A DNA stretch of 54,558 bases from Pseudomonadota bacterium. Lineage in GTDB: Bacteria > Pseudomonadota > Gammaproteobacteria > Burkholderiales > Burkholderiaceae_C. The notes beneath the pieces were generated by a model. That model saw only the letters and a program-made list of their open reading frames with translations. It had not been told where the DNA came from and searched no databases. Both the position numbers and the translations under genes were made by a program. Position 1 is the first letter of the stretch, and every line of letters begins with the position of its first letter. The stretch lies in assembly GCA_021846025.1 (NCBI GenBank), contig JAJZDV010000004.1, positions 1 to 54,558 of the forward strand, read 5' to 3'. This document shows, piece after piece, positions 40,927 to 49,407 of the stretch.

Positions 40927-41373
40927 ATGATGCATCGACAAATTTCAGTCACGGCTTCCATTCGGCGCATCAAGCCGTTGCCGCAGACGGCCGACCAACC
41001 CCTCACGACCGAGCAATTGGCGTTTTTCAAGTCCTTGCTGCTGCGTGAACGCGAGGCCTTGTTGCAGTCGGCGCACGAGACCGCCAGCCATCTGCAGGAG
41101 TTCGAGCCGACGCCCGACCCGTCTGACCGCGCCTCGCTGGAAGAGGACCATGCGCTCGAACTGCGGGTGCGTGACCGTGAGCGCAGGCATCTGCACGCCA
41201 TCGACCAGGCGCTGGCGCGGATTCAAGATGGCCGTTATGGCCTGTGCGAGGAGTCGGGCGAACCCATCGGTTTCGCCCGACTGATGGCACGTCCCACCGC
41301 GACACTCTCCCTGGACGAGCAGACCCTGCGCGAATCGACCCGCAACCGCCGTCCCCTGCGCGGCCATGCATGA
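40927..41373 (+). CDS. DksA/TraR-family protein lacking most zinc-finger cysteines
   Basis: A 148-residue DksA-like protein. The coiled-coil tip motif DxxDxA is intact (Asp64, Asp67, Ala69 in DPSDRAS), so it should reach the secondary channel of RNA polymerase. The zinc finger is degenerate: where DksA has CxxC and CxxC, this protein has Cys107-Glu-Glu-Ser110 and Ser128-Leu-Asp-Glu131, leaving one cysteine. This resembles zinc-independent DksA paralogues and goes further in losing cysteines. The ATG at 40927 was chosen because upstream sequence in this frame antisense-shadows the ferritin gene. It lies 83 bases after that gene, perhaps in the same transcript. Confidence 0.88.
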   Translation: MMHRQISVTASIRRIKPLPQTADQPLTTEQLAFFKSLLLREREALLQSAHETASHLQEFEPTPDPSDRASLEEDHALELRVRDRERRHLHAIDQALARIQDGRYGLCEESGEPIGFARLMARPTATLSLDEQTLRESTRNRRPLRGHA

Positions 41374-41430
41374 GCCTGCAAGGCCCGTGCACGTCACGCC
41401 AAAGCCGCGCCCAGTCTGGAGCCTTCCATC

Positions 41431-41859
41431 ATGCTCAAACCCCATGCCGTCGTCGCGCGCAAAGCCCTCCTGGCGCTGGCTTTCATCGGCGCCAGCGCGC
41501 CAGGGCTCATGGGTGTGGCCCAAGCCCAGGAGCAGAAGCAGAACCCGGCTGAGCCGCACCCAGCCATCAGCCACCTGTGCGGTGGCGTGGGCGACACAAG
41601 CCTGCGGCAGCTGAAAACCCAGGCCGGGAATTTCAATGCCGGTTTCTGGATGGTGGGCGGACCGGATGGCGCCTATCTGGCCGACGTGCCGATCCAGATC
41701 CAGTCCCACGGTCAGACCGTGGCCAGCTTCACGGCCGGTGGACCGCTGTGCTATGTCGAGTTGCCGGCGGGCACCTACACCGTGACGGGCACGCACCATG
41801 GGCAGGCGCGGAGCATTCCGCTGCATGCCGGCAGCATGAACCAGTACTTGCGCTGGTAG
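41431..41859 (+). CDS. Exported protein with carboxypeptidase-regulatory-like fold, function unknown
   Basis: A 142-residue protein with a signal peptide (cleavage near AQAQ, residue 33). The mature part contains two cysteines (Cys50, Cys107), which could form a disulfide, and a C-terminal beta segment LCYVELPAGTYTVTGTHHGQ like that of carboxypeptidase-regulatory or PEGA-type domains. GGAG precedes the ATG. It lies 57 bases after the dksA-like gene on the same strand. No specific role can be assigned. Confidence 0.75.
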   Translation: MLKPHAVVARKALLALAFIGASAPGLMGVAQAQEQKQNPAEPHPAISHLCGGVGDTSLRQLKTQAGNFNAGFWMVGGPDGAYLADVPIQIQSHGQTVASFTAGGPLCYVELPAGTYTVTGTHHGQARSIPLHAGSMNQYLRW

Positions 41860-41985
41860 GCCGCGCGCAGGTTGGGGTTCGGCGCGGGTGCGGGCTGATG
41901 CGCAAGCCGGCACGCTCCGGGCTCAGAATTCAACGACGCACAGACTCGACACAGACGCGACACCGGCGCGCAGCGCCCACCCACC

Positions 41986-42432
41986 ATGACCACCAAAATC
42001 CTCATTCCCCTCGACGCCAGCGACACGGCGCAGGCCGCCGCGGCGCATGCCATCGGCCTGGCGCGCGAGCAGGGCGCTGCCGTGCGTTTTCTGGTCGTCA
42101 TCGACTTCAACAGTTTCATGGGTTCCGTCCCCAACATGATCGAGGTGATCAGCAACGATGCCCGGCTGATGCTCGACGGCTGGATGCAACGCGCCACGGA
42201 TGCCGGCCTGCGGGCCAGCACTGCCATTGCCGAGACCAGCCCCGAGGCCACCGACATTGCCGCCGCCATCACGGCCGACGCGCAGGCCTGGGACGCCGAC
42301 CTGATCGTGTTCGGCAGCCATGGGCACAGCGGCCTCCACCACCTGCTGCAGCCCAGCGTGGCGGCTGGCGTGGAGCGCTTGTGCGCCATTCCCGTGCTCA
42401 ACGTGCAACCGGGTGAAGCGCCAGCGGCCTGA
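41986..42432 (+). CDS. Universal stress protein
   Basis: A 148-residue UspA-fold protein beginning ILIPLDASDTAQAAAAHAI. The ATP-binding loop FGSHGHSGLHHLLQPSV follows the G-2x-G-9x-G-S/T pattern except that the last Gly is Pro, so nucleotide binding may be altered. Usp proteins help survive starvation and oxidative stress. It is part of a plus-strand run of stress-type genes. Confidence 0.92.
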   Translation: MTTKILIPLDASDTAQAAAAHAIGLAREQGAAVRFLVVIDFNSFMGSVPNMIEVISNDARLMLDGWMQRATDAGLRASTAIAETSPEATDIAAAITADAQAWDADLIVFGSHGHSGLHHLLQPSVAAGVERLCAIPVLNVQPGEAPAA

Positions 42433-42503
42433 AACGGGTGGCCTGGCCGTCAACGCCCCATTCCCCAACCCGAACACCAACCGCGCGTCGAGCGTGAATC
42501 CCC

Positions 42504-43367
42504 ATGATCCGCATGCGTCTGACCCTGGAGTTGAACTACGAGGTCTTCGAGCCCGGTTGCGACTTCATTTTCACGATCCACGCGGCCCACACCGAGCAGC
42601 AGCATGTGCTGGATGAAGCCCTGACGCTGAGCCAGGACATCCACTTCAAGGTCGAAACCAGCCCCGTTTCCGGCAACCGCGTCATGCGCCTGCGGGCGGC
42701 CGCGGGCCCGTTCCAGGTGCGCTATGGCGCCACGGTGGACCTGCAGCACCATGTGGCCCAACCCGGGCAGATCGAGGAAGTCGCGGTGGCACAGCTACCG
42801 GCGCGCGTGCTGGGCTATATCTACCCCAGTCGTTATTGCCAGTCGGACCGGCTGTACAAGCTGGCGTTACGCGAGTTTGGCCAACTCAAGCCTGGCTACG
42901 GCCGCGTCATGGCGATTCGTGACTGGGTGGAGCAGCACACGACCTTCGTGATGAACACCTCGAACTCGAACACCTCGGCGATCGACACGCTGGTCGCGAC
43001 CGAGGGGGTGTGCCGCGATTTCGCGCATCTGATGATCGCGCTGTGCCGGGCCAGCAATATCCCGGCGCGCTTCACCACCGGCATCGACTACGGCGCCGAC
43101 CCTGGCCTCGGTCCCAGCGACTTCCACGCCTATGTCGAGGTCTACCTGGGCGGGCGCTGGTACATCTTTGACCCTTCGGGCACGGCCATTCCCATGGGTT
43201 TCGTGCGCTTCGGCTCCGGACGTGACGCGGCCGACGTGGCGTTCGCCACCATCTTCGGCCCGGTGCACTCGCGGGCACCCATCATCGCCATCGAAGTCAT
43301 GGCCGGCGCGGACGGCCAGATCATCCTGCCGCACCACAGAACCGATGCGCTTTCAACGGATGATTGA
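42504..43367 (+). CDS. Transglutaminase-like cysteine protease/peptidase family protein
   Basis: A 287-residue cytosolic protein. The N-terminal beta domain (residues 1-85) precedes a transglutaminase-like core with Cys in TEGVCRDFAHLMIALCR, His in DFHAYVEVYL and Asp in YIFDPSG, so the catalytic triad is present. These proteins usually act as proteases or amidases; the substrate is unknown. The start at 42504 gives the usual short N-terminus MIRMRLTLELNYEV. Confidence 0.9.
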   Translation: MIRMRLTLELNYEVFEPGCDFIFTIHAAHTEQQHVLDEALTLSQDIHFKVETSPVSGNRVMRLRAAAGPFQVRYGATVDLQHHVAQPGQIEEVAVAQLPARVLGYIYPSRYCQSDRLYKLALREFGQLKPGYGRVMAIRDWVEQHTTFVMNTSNSNTSAIDTLVATEGVCRDFAHLMIALCRASNIPARFTTGIDYGADPGLGPSDFHAYVEVYLGGRWYIFDPSGTAIPMGFVRFGSGRDAADVAFATIFGPVHSRAPIIAIEVMAGADGQIILPHHRTDALSTDD

Positions 43368-43513
43368 CCCGCGGCGCGCCGGCCGGACCTGGCGAGCGGA
43401 CATGCCGCTCACGCGCACCGTCAACCAGTGCCGCCCAGGGCTGATCGGCGCATACCGCGAGGCGAGGCGTCGAGGCGCCGGTGCTTGGCCGGTCATTGCC
43501 ACAGCGGCGTGTG

Positions 43514-43708
43514 CTACGGGTTGCCCTTGGCCGTGTTTTGAACGCTGTTGCCGGCGTTTTGAAGCGCCTGACCAGCCTTCGCCGCGCCCTGGTCGATGGC
43601 CTTGCCGGCCTGCTGCGCCGGCCCCTCGGGCTTCTGGCAGCCGACCAGCGAGGCCGTCACGGCACCGATGGCGAACGCGGTGGCAAGACGTTTGAAGTGT
43701 GGAGTCAT
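43514..43708 (-). CDS. Small entericidin-like lipoprotein
   Basis: A 64-residue protein with a lipobox (ASLVGC, lipidation near Cys24) and an Ala/Gln/Asn-rich amphipathic tail (GKAIDQGAAKAGQALQNAGN) of the kind seen in small stress lipoproteins. AGGAA lies five bases before the ATG at 43708. The function is not known. Confidence 0.75.
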   Translation of the reverse strand: MTPHFKRLATAFAIGAVTASLVGCQKPEGPAQQAGKAIDQGAAKAGQALQNAGNSVQNTAKGNP

Positions 43709-43806
43709 GGGGGTTCCTGGGTATGTTGCGCCGCACCCGTCCCAACACTGCAACACTGCAGCGCTTGGACGGGCGTCTCGCGCAAGAATCTCATCGATTT
43801 GTCGAT

Positions 43807-44022
43807 TTACTTGCCGACTTGGTTGCCGATGATGCCGCCGACGGCCGCGCCACCGACCGTGCCAATGCCGCTGCCGCCTGACAACACGGCGCCACCCACG
43901 GCGCCGACGCCGGCGCCGATGGCCGTGTCCTGATTCCGCCTCGACATGCCGGCGCAGCCTCCAAGGGCGAGCAGCATGGCGGCGACGATGATGCAGGGTA
44001 GGACTCTGTGCTTGGTTCTCAT
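43807..44022 (-). CDS. Glycine-zipper lipoprotein
   Basis: A 71-residue protein with a lipobox (LALGGC) and a glycine-zipper hairpin (GAGVGAVGGAVLSGGSGIGT ... GGIIGNQVG). This is the OsmB/YMGG-type outer-membrane lipoprotein fold, usually induced by osmotic or envelope stress. The start at 44022 gives the signal; the frame is open upstream. Confidence 0.8.
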   Translation of the reverse strand: MRTKHRVLPCIIVAAMLLALGGCAGMSRRNQDTAIGAGVGAVGGAVLSGGSGIGTVGGAAVGGIIGNQVGK

Positions 44023-44227
44023 GCTGTGACCTCTCGAATCAGGTTGACTTGAAAAGGCGTGGCTGGCGTTGAGGCGCAACCGGCCGACTGAAGCCCATGG
44101 GGGGCGTTGCCTGATGCGGGCATCGATCCATGGCCTATCCCGCGAACGTCCTGCAGGGCTTGTTTCGAGATCGCACGCGGCAGCCGTCGTGCTGCACGGC
44201 AAGACCCGGAGTCTCGATGCCGAAGCC

Positions 44228-44539
44228 TTACTTCACGCTCATGTTGTTTTGCACCGCCTTCACGCCGCTCACATGCCGGGCCAGGTCCACCGCCTTGAGT
44301 TCCTCTTCGCGCGAGCCGACGAATCCGCTCAACTGCACCACGCCCTTGAACGTCACGACCTTGATCTCGAAAAGCTTGAGGTTGGGGTCGGCGAAGATGG
44401 CGGCTTTCACCTTGGCGGTGATCGCGGTGTCGTCGAGATACTGGCCGGTGCTGTCCTGTTTCGGTGTCGCCGCGCAACCCGTGATGCTGGCGACAGACGC
44501 CGCCAGCATGAATGCATACAGAAACTTGTTGAATCGCAT
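44228..44539 (-). CDS. BON-domain lipoprotein (OsmY-like)
   Basis: A 103-residue exported lipoprotein (SITGC, Cys22) with one BON domain from about residue 37: DDTAITAKVKAAIFADPNLK then VVQLSGFVGSREE and VSGVKAVQNNM. BON proteins bind lipids or support envelope integrity. CAGGAG precedes the ATG at 44539, in a leader almost identical to that of the DUF3309 gene upstream (CCAGGAGTTCAYCATG). Confidence 0.9.
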   Translation of the reverse strand: MRFNKFLYAFMLAASVASITGCAATPKQDSTGQYLDDTAITAKVKAAIFADPNLKLFEIKVVTFKGVVQLSGFVGSREEELKAVDLARHVSGVKAVQNNMSVK

Positions 44540-44643
44540 GATGAACTCCTGGTGAACGGGTGAGCGGATGGACGTGGCCCGTCCATGATTCGGTTCTGCC
44601 GGTTCCATGCCTGAATCATCACGACATGGATGCGAATGGATCT

Positions 44644-44802
44644 TTACATCCGGCCCGTCAGAAACAGAATCAGGACGATGATCAAAATGAATCCGAGAAT
44701 TCCGCTTGGAAAATAGCCCCAACTGCGGCTATGGGGCCAACTTGGAAGAACGCCGATCAACATCAAAACGAGAATGATCAGCAGGATCGTGCCCAATGAC
44801 AT
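44644..44802 (-). CDS. DUF3309 small membrane protein
   Basis: A 52-residue protein with the DUF3309 pattern: helix MSLGTILLIILVLMLIGVLP, then PHSRSWGYFPSG and a second helix. Function unknown, often near stress genes. The ATG at 44802 follows CCAGGAGTTCACC. Confidence 0.88.
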   Translation of the reverse strand: MSLGTILLIILVLMLIGVLPSWPHSRSWGYFPSGILGFILIIVLILFLTGRM

Positions 44803-44919
44803 GGTGAACTCCTGGTCAGGACCAAGACCCATCGGGACCTGGTCACATCAAGACATGGCGTCAACGCTGTTCGACCTTGCGCATCCTGGAGTCAGGTCGA
44901 CATGGCATCGATCGCCCGC

Positions 44920-45126
44920 TTACTCGAATGTGCGGCTTTTCTGCCAGGTGTCGAGCTGCTTGTCGGCCTCCTCCTTGGTGATTCCGTACGACTCCTGAAT
45001 CTTGCCGGCGAGCTGGTCGCGTTTGCCGGCAATCACATCCAACTGGTCGTCCGTGAGTTTTCCCCACTGCTCCTTGGCCTGGCCCTTGAGCTGCTTCCAG
45101 TTTCCTTCAATACGTGCCCAGTTCAT
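44920..45126 (-). CDS. CsbD-family stress protein
   Basis: A 68-residue CsbD-like protein, typically induced by general stress. It begins MNWARIEGNWKQLKGQAKEQ and contains ITKEEADKQLDTWQ, both family hallmarks. AAGGAG precedes the ATG at 45126. It is upstream of the DUF3309 gene on the same strand. Confidence 0.92.
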   Translation of the reverse strand: MNWARIEGNWKQLKGQAKEQWGKLTDDQLDVIAGKRDQLAGKIQESYGITKEEADKQLDTWQKSRTFE

Positions 45127-45293
45127 GCTCGCTCCTTGTCATGGCGGAGCGTGACGCTCCGCGTGAACCCAGCCCGACCGCCGTTGTGCATGGCGGCGCC
45201 CGGTCCGAGCAGGAGCCAAACGTATCGCGTTGCAAGTTTGATGTCTGTGCGTTAGCGCACATGACCGGCCCTGGCGGGCCGTGCTTGGCCTTC

Positions 45294-46544
45294 TCAGGCC
45301 TTGCGGGCACCGTGCGCTGCCGCGCGCAGCGCGAGCACGGCATTGGTGCCGCCGAAGGCGAACGAGTTCGACAGCAGGGTGCGCGCCGCAACGCCCGCGC
45401 GTGCGGCGTTGGGCACATAGTCCAGATCGCACTCCGGGTCCGGGTGCTGCAGGTGCATGGTCGGCAAGGCGGTGCCGTGCTGCAGGGCCAGCAGCGACAA
45501 CACACATTCCACGGCGCCCGCGGCACCGAGCAGGTGGCCATGCATGGCCTTGGTCGCGCTGATGGGAATGTGCGGGGCGCGGGCGCCGAACACCGCCTTG
45601 ATCGCAGCCGTCTCCACCGCGTCGTTGGCCTGCGTGCCGGTGCCGTGCGCGTTGATCATGCCGATGTCCAGCGGGTCGAGCGCGGCCGATTGCAGCGCCG
45701 CGCGCATCGCCGCCGCCTGGCCCGCGACGCTCGGCCGGGTGAGGTGGCCGGCATCGGTACTGAGCCCGTAGCCCAGAATTTCACCCTGTATCGCAGCCCC
45801 CCGGGCGATGGCCTGCTCCCAGGGCTCCAGCACCAGCATGGCCGCGCCTTCGCCCAGCACCATGCCACTGCGGTTTTGCGAGAACGGCTTGCACGAGGCC
45901 GAGGGCTCGGCCGCGTCGATGCTGGCCAGTGTGCGCAGCGCCTCCCAGGCCTTCAGGGAGCCCAAGGCCAGCGGGGCTTCCGCGCCACCGGCCAGGGCCA
46001 GATCCAGGCTGCCGCCGGCGATGCGCAACCAGGCTTCGCCGATGGCCACTGCCGACGAGGCGCAGGCGCTCGAGTACGTCAGGTTGGGGCCGAGCAAGCC
46101 GTACTCCAGGCCGACCCATCCGGCGGGCGCGTTGGGCATGCCCAGCAGCACCGTGTAGGGTTTGATGCGGTCGGACGCCTCGCCGTAAAGCGTCTGGTAA
46201 CCCGCGTCGTTGCTCAGGCACCCGCCCATGCCCGTGCCGACGAAAACACCGGCGCGGTCACGGTTGCAGGCGTCGAGCCCGCCAGCGGCAGCGACAGCCT
46301 GGCGCGCGGCCACCACGGCGAACTGGCTGACGCGGTCGAGCATGCGCAGCTTGGGCGGATCGAAATGCCGCGCGCCATCGAACCCCGGCACCGTGGCGGC
46401 AAGCGGCGCGATCAAGCGATGGGCAAACGGCGCCTCGAGGCGGTGAACGCCGGAGCGCCCGGCATGGGCGTTGGCGTCAACCTCCGCCAGACTCTTGCCC
46501 AGCGGGCACAGCACGCCGATGCCGGTGACCGCGACCCGTCTCAT
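45294..46544 (-). CDS. FabF-like beta-ketoacyl-ACP synthase of the biosynthetic operon
   Basis: A 416-residue ketosynthase that condenses acyl and malonyl groups on acyl carrier protein. The catalytic triad is complete: Cys161 in YSSACASSAV, His300 in NAHGTGT and His335 in KAMHGHLLG. The sequence is that of secondary-metabolism FabF relatives rather than the housekeeping copy, and no other fab genes are nearby. The ATG at 46544 begins MRRVAVTGIGVLCPLG; the frame is open through the upstream repeats but no family-like sequence lies there. It is the last gene of the operon, separated from the ACP gene by a 78-bp repeat array. Confidence 0.9.
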   Translation of the reverse strand: MRRVAVTGIGVLCPLGKSLAEVDANAHAGRSGVHRLEAPFAHRLIAPLAATVPGFDGARHFDPPKLRMLDRVSQFAVVAARQAVAAAGGLDACNRDRAGVFVGTGMGGCLSNDAGYQTLYGEASDRIKPYTVLLGMPNAPAGWVGLEYGLLGPNLTYSSACASSAVAIGEAWLRIAGGSLDLALAGGAEAPLALGSLKAWEALRTLASIDAAEPSASCKPFSQNRSGMVLGEGAAMLVLEPWEQAIARGAAIQGEILGYGLSTDAGHLTRPSVAGQAAAMRAALQSAALDPLDIGMINAHGTGTQANDAVETAAIKAVFGARAPHIPISATKAMHGHLLGAAGAVECVLSLLALQHGTALPTMHLQHPDPECDLDYVPNAARAGVAARTLLSNSFAFGGTNAVLALRAAAHGARKA

Positions 46545-46654
46545 GCACACAACCCGCCCAGCAACCACCCGCATCCCCACCCAGCGTGACCGGCCCCCAC
46601 CCGCGCACCGGTGGGAACGGCAGCCAGGGGTCGACGGGCCGCTCCCGAGACACC

Positions 46655-46856
46655 TGGCCCCCCTCGGGGGGCGCCCGCTTGCGGGCGGGTGGGGGCGGTC
46701 GCCAGGAAACGCCGGGCCGATCCCAAGTTTTCTGGCCCCCCTCGGGGGGCGCCCGCTTGCGGGCGGGTGGGGGCGGTCGCCAGGAAACGCCGGGCCGATC
46801 CCAAGTTTTCTGGCCCCCCTCGGGGGGCGCCCGCTTGCGGGCGGGTGGGGGCGGTC
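46655..46856. repeat. Tandem 78-bp GC-rich hairpin repeats, two and a half copies
   Basis: Copies start at 46655, 46733 and 46811, the last being 46 bases long. Each has CCCCCC-T-CGGGGGG, a perfect inner hairpin CGCCCGC-TT-GCGGGCG and an outer C-run/G-run pairing. The spacer GCCAGGAAACGCCGGGCCGA recurs between copies. The array ends exactly at the ACP stop codon and fills most of the ACP-ketosynthase gap. It aligns to the array at 40135 with the same period. Confidence 0.9.
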
Positions 46857-47145
46857 ATCGCACCGCCTGCACCGCAGGTTCGGTGGGTGTCGCTTCGGGG
46901 TGTCCGCCCGGTTGTTGCGCAAGCAGCGTGTCGATGTAGCGCACCACATCGCCGAGCGAGAGCAGCGGCACCTGCTCGGGTGGGAAGGTGATCCCGAACG
47001 CATCCTCCGCGCTGAAAAACAGTTCGGCGGCGCCGAGCGAATCGAGGCCCAGGCTCTCCAGCGTGGCATCCGGGGTCAGCGCTTGCGGTTCGAGTTTGTA
47101 ATCTTTCACCAGAATGGAACACAGGCGCTCGAAGGTCGTTGTCAT
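46855..47145 (-). CDS. Acyl carrier protein of the biosynthetic operon
   Basis: A 96-residue ACP with phosphopantetheine attachment at Ser36 in ESLGLDSLGAAELFF. After the ACP fold (about 80 residues) comes a Pro/Glu tail. AAGGA precedes the ATG at 47145, which overlaps the TGA of the oxidoreductase gene (ATGA), so translation is coupled. It should carry the acyl chain made by the adjacent ketosynthase. Confidence 0.9.
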   Translation of the reverse strand: MTTTFERLCSILVKDYKLEPQALTPDATLESLGLDSLGAAELFFSAEDAFGITFPPEQVPLLSLGDVVRYIDTLLAQQPGGHPEATPTEPAVQAVR

Positions 47146-48569
47146 GGCAGTTCCTTGCATGGGTTGGACGTGGCCTGCTCTCGGCTGGACGGGCGAGCCG
47201 GCGTTGGCATGGCCGTGGCGCGCGCCTGGCGTGGCAAGGCCAGTGCCGTCGGGCTCGCAATGCCGCGGGTCTTGCCGCTCCAGCTGGCGCCTTGCGTCAG
47301 CAGGCCGGGCCATGCGCGCGCCAGGGAGAGGAGCGGTGCCGACGCCGCCGGGCGCATGGCCGCGTGGGCGAAGGCCGCGGCCAGCCACAGCCGCGGCGCG
47401 AACTGGCGCCTCCAGGCCGTGGCATAGCGCTGGGCCATGGCGCGCTGCCAGGCCTGGCTGCGGATGGTGGCGTGCGGCACGGCCGTGGCCGCGGCGAAAA
47501 ACGGGGTGCTGGCGCCAGCGGCATCGGCGGTCTGTGGCCCAAGCAGATGGGCGCACAGCAGCCAGGCCGATTGCAGCGCCATGCTCATGCCTTCGCCCAC
47601 GATCGGATGCGCCTCGCCGGCGGCATTGCCGATGCGGAACATGGCGTCGCCAGCGCTGAGCCGGATGCCGGGGTCGAGCGGCCCGACGGCGAGCCACGGC
47701 CCATCGCGCTGCGCCGTGGCCAGTGCCTTGCGCACGCCGGTGCAGGTTCGCATCAGCCAGGCCTCGACGGCATCGCCCGCGCGCAGCGCGGGTTCGTCGC
47801 GTCTGCAGGCCGCGAGCCGGTCGCGCCGCACGCAGCAGGCCACGGTGGTGATGCCGCGGTCGGCCAGCACCATGCCGCCGTAGCCGCCGTCGAGCGCGAG
47901 CACCGAGAGCAGGCTCTCGGCCTGCGCGGCGTGGCGGAAGTTGGCCTTGAAGGCGAACAGGTCGGCGGCGCGATGCGCTCGTCGTGGCAGACCCTGTGCT
48001 GACGTGCGGCCGTCGGGCGTTTCCTCAACCTCGCACGGCCGGTCTTGGAGGCGTTCCCAGGGCAGCACCTCCCAGGAGCCCTGCGCGGCAACCGCCACCG
48101 GCGCGCGCAGCGTCAGCCGGGCGCCGGTGTCCATCTCGCGCAACTCCAGGGCCCAGTCGCCCCGGCCGCCGCGTACCGTCTGCACCGACCAGGGTTGCAG
48201 CACCTGCGCGCCTGCCGCGCGGGCCTGGTCGAGCAGCAGGGTGTCCAGGGTTTCGCGTCCGAGCGCGCGGCCCCAGCGCTGGCCCGCCTGCGCCGCGCCC
48301 GGCAGTTCCGCCACGACTTGCTGCTGTCCACGCAGCAGCGCGACCTGGCGCAGATCGGGTCCGGCCGCGGCCTGAAACGCGGGCCCGATGCCGAGCTGGT
48401 CGAGCAGGGGCAGATTGCTGGCGGCGAGGCATTCGCCGCACACCTTGCGGCGCGGAAAACGCTGCCTCTCGACCAGCGCGACCGACCATCCGGCGCGCGC
48501 CAGGAGGATGGCGGCCGCCGAGCCCGCTGGCCCGGCGCCGATGATGATGGCGTCGAGAGGCGCTTGCAT
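47142..48569 (-). CDS. FAD-dependent oxidoreductase (geranylgeranyl-reductase/hydroxylase type)
   Basis: A 475-residue flavoprotein with the dinucleotide motif IIGAGPAGSAAAILLARAG at residues 9-27, CGECLA near 48-53, and the second FAD motif IGNAAGEAHPIVGEGMSMA. This is the family containing geranylgeranyl reductases and phenolic hydroxylases. In an operon with a type III polyketide synthase and a methyltransferase it may hydroxylate or oxidise a phenolic ring to a quinone; this is inference. The ATG at 48569 overlaps the methyltransferase stop (TGATG); its own stop overlaps the ACP start. Confidence 0.88.
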   Translation of the reverse strand: MQAPLDAIIIGAGPAGSAAAILLARAGWSVALVERQRFPRRKVCGECLAASNLPLLDQLGIGPAFQAAAGPDLRQVALLRGQQQVVAELPGAAQAGQRWGRALGRETLDTLLLDQARAAGAQVLQPWSVQTVRGGRGDWALELREMDTGARLTLRAPVAVAAQGSWEVLPWERLQDRPCEVEETPDGRTSAQGLPRRAHRAADLFAFKANFRHAAQAESLLSVLALDGGYGGMVLADRGITTVACCVRRDRLAACRRDEPALRAGDAVEAWLMRTCTGVRKALATAQRDGPWLAVGPLDPGIRLSAGDAMFRIGNAAGEAHPIVGEGMSMALQSAWLLCAHLLGPQTADAAGASTPFFAAATAVPHATIRSQAWQRAMAQRYATAWRRQFAPRLWLAAAFAHAAMRPAASAPLLSLARAWPGLLTQGASWSGKTRGIASPTALALPRQARATAMPTPARPSSREQATSNPCKELP

Positions 48570-49315
48570 CAGCCCGCTCCGGAGCGCTCGGCGAGCAGGC
48601 AGTGGCTGAACAGCCCGGCGGAATGTTCCTGCAGCTTCCAGCTTCCGTCCCACGTCGGCCACTGCGACGAGAGTTCGGCGCCTTGAAAGCCGGCGTGCAC
48701 GCTCAGGACCGCGTCCTGCCGCGTGACGGCATTGGCGCCGATGGCGCCGATGAGATGGCTGCCCGCGAGTGCGAACCAGGCGCGACGCGGCTCGCAGGCG
48801 AAGAAGTGGTCGCTGCGCGCCGCGATGGCGCGCAGCAGCGTGGCCAGTTGCCGCCCCTCGAAATGGTGCAGGAAGAGGTTGGCGATGATCACGTCCCAGT
48901 GCTCGGCCTGGCTGCCGATCGGCAAGGGCTCCGCCGGCTCGGCGGCCCAGTCCAGCACATCGACGGTCCGGCTCGTCGCGCTCCAGCCGGCCTGGGCATA
49001 CTGCTCGAGGGTCGCCGGGGTGATCAGCGCCTGGCGGTCCAGCAGCGTGAGCTCGACGCGCGGCCAGTCAGGCGCCAGGACGCGGGCCACGCCCAGCATC
49101 AGGCTGCCGTCGCCGGCGCCGAGTTCGAGCACGCGCAAGGGCTTGGCCGCGTCGCGCGGCATGGGCCAGCCGCGCAGGGCGCGCAGCACGATGGAGCGCG
49201 TGCCCATGAAGCGGTGCACCCGCTGCAGATCGCGGCGCGAGCGCATGGCGACGGGGTCGTCCTCAAGCAGGCCGTCGAGGGTTTCAGCACGGACGATGCG
49301 CGGCAGCGGGGTCAT
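48569..49315 (-). CDS. SAM-dependent class I methyltransferase
   Basis: A 248-residue methyltransferase with motif I VLELGAGDGSLMLGVA and a post-core IIANLFLHHFEGRQL typical of the UbiE/ubiquinone-type and phenolic lipid methyltransferases. It probably methylates the polyketide product. It lies 92 bases after the type III synthase and overlaps the oxidoreductase start by one base. Confidence 0.88.
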   Translation of the reverse strand: MTPLPRIVRAETLDGLLEDDPVAMRSRRDLQRVHRFMGTRSIVLRALRGWPMPRDAAKPLRVLELGAGDGSLMLGVARVLAPDWPRVELTLLDRQALITPATLEQYAQAGWSATSRTVDVLDWAAEPAEPLPIGSQAEHWDVIIANLFLHHFEGRQLATLLRAIAARSDHFFACEPRRAWFALAGSHLIGAIGANAVTRQDAVLSVHAGFQGAELSSQWPTWDGSWKLQEHSAGLFSHCLLAERSGAG

Positions 49316-49407
49316 GGTTTGGCCTTTGGTCGTTGAGTCTCATGGCGTCGAGGCCGGACGGGCCCACGCCAGGTGCCCGGGCACGCATCCGGCACGAACA
49401 GCGCGCT

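Noticed and set aside
45114-46589. A 491-codon plus-strand frame opposite the ketosynthase
   Set aside because: Antisense shadow; low-complexity Arg/Gln/His content.
40135-46856. CRISPR array interpretation of the 78-bp repeats
   Set aside because: The repeat unit is the whole period with no variable spacers, and no cas genes are present.
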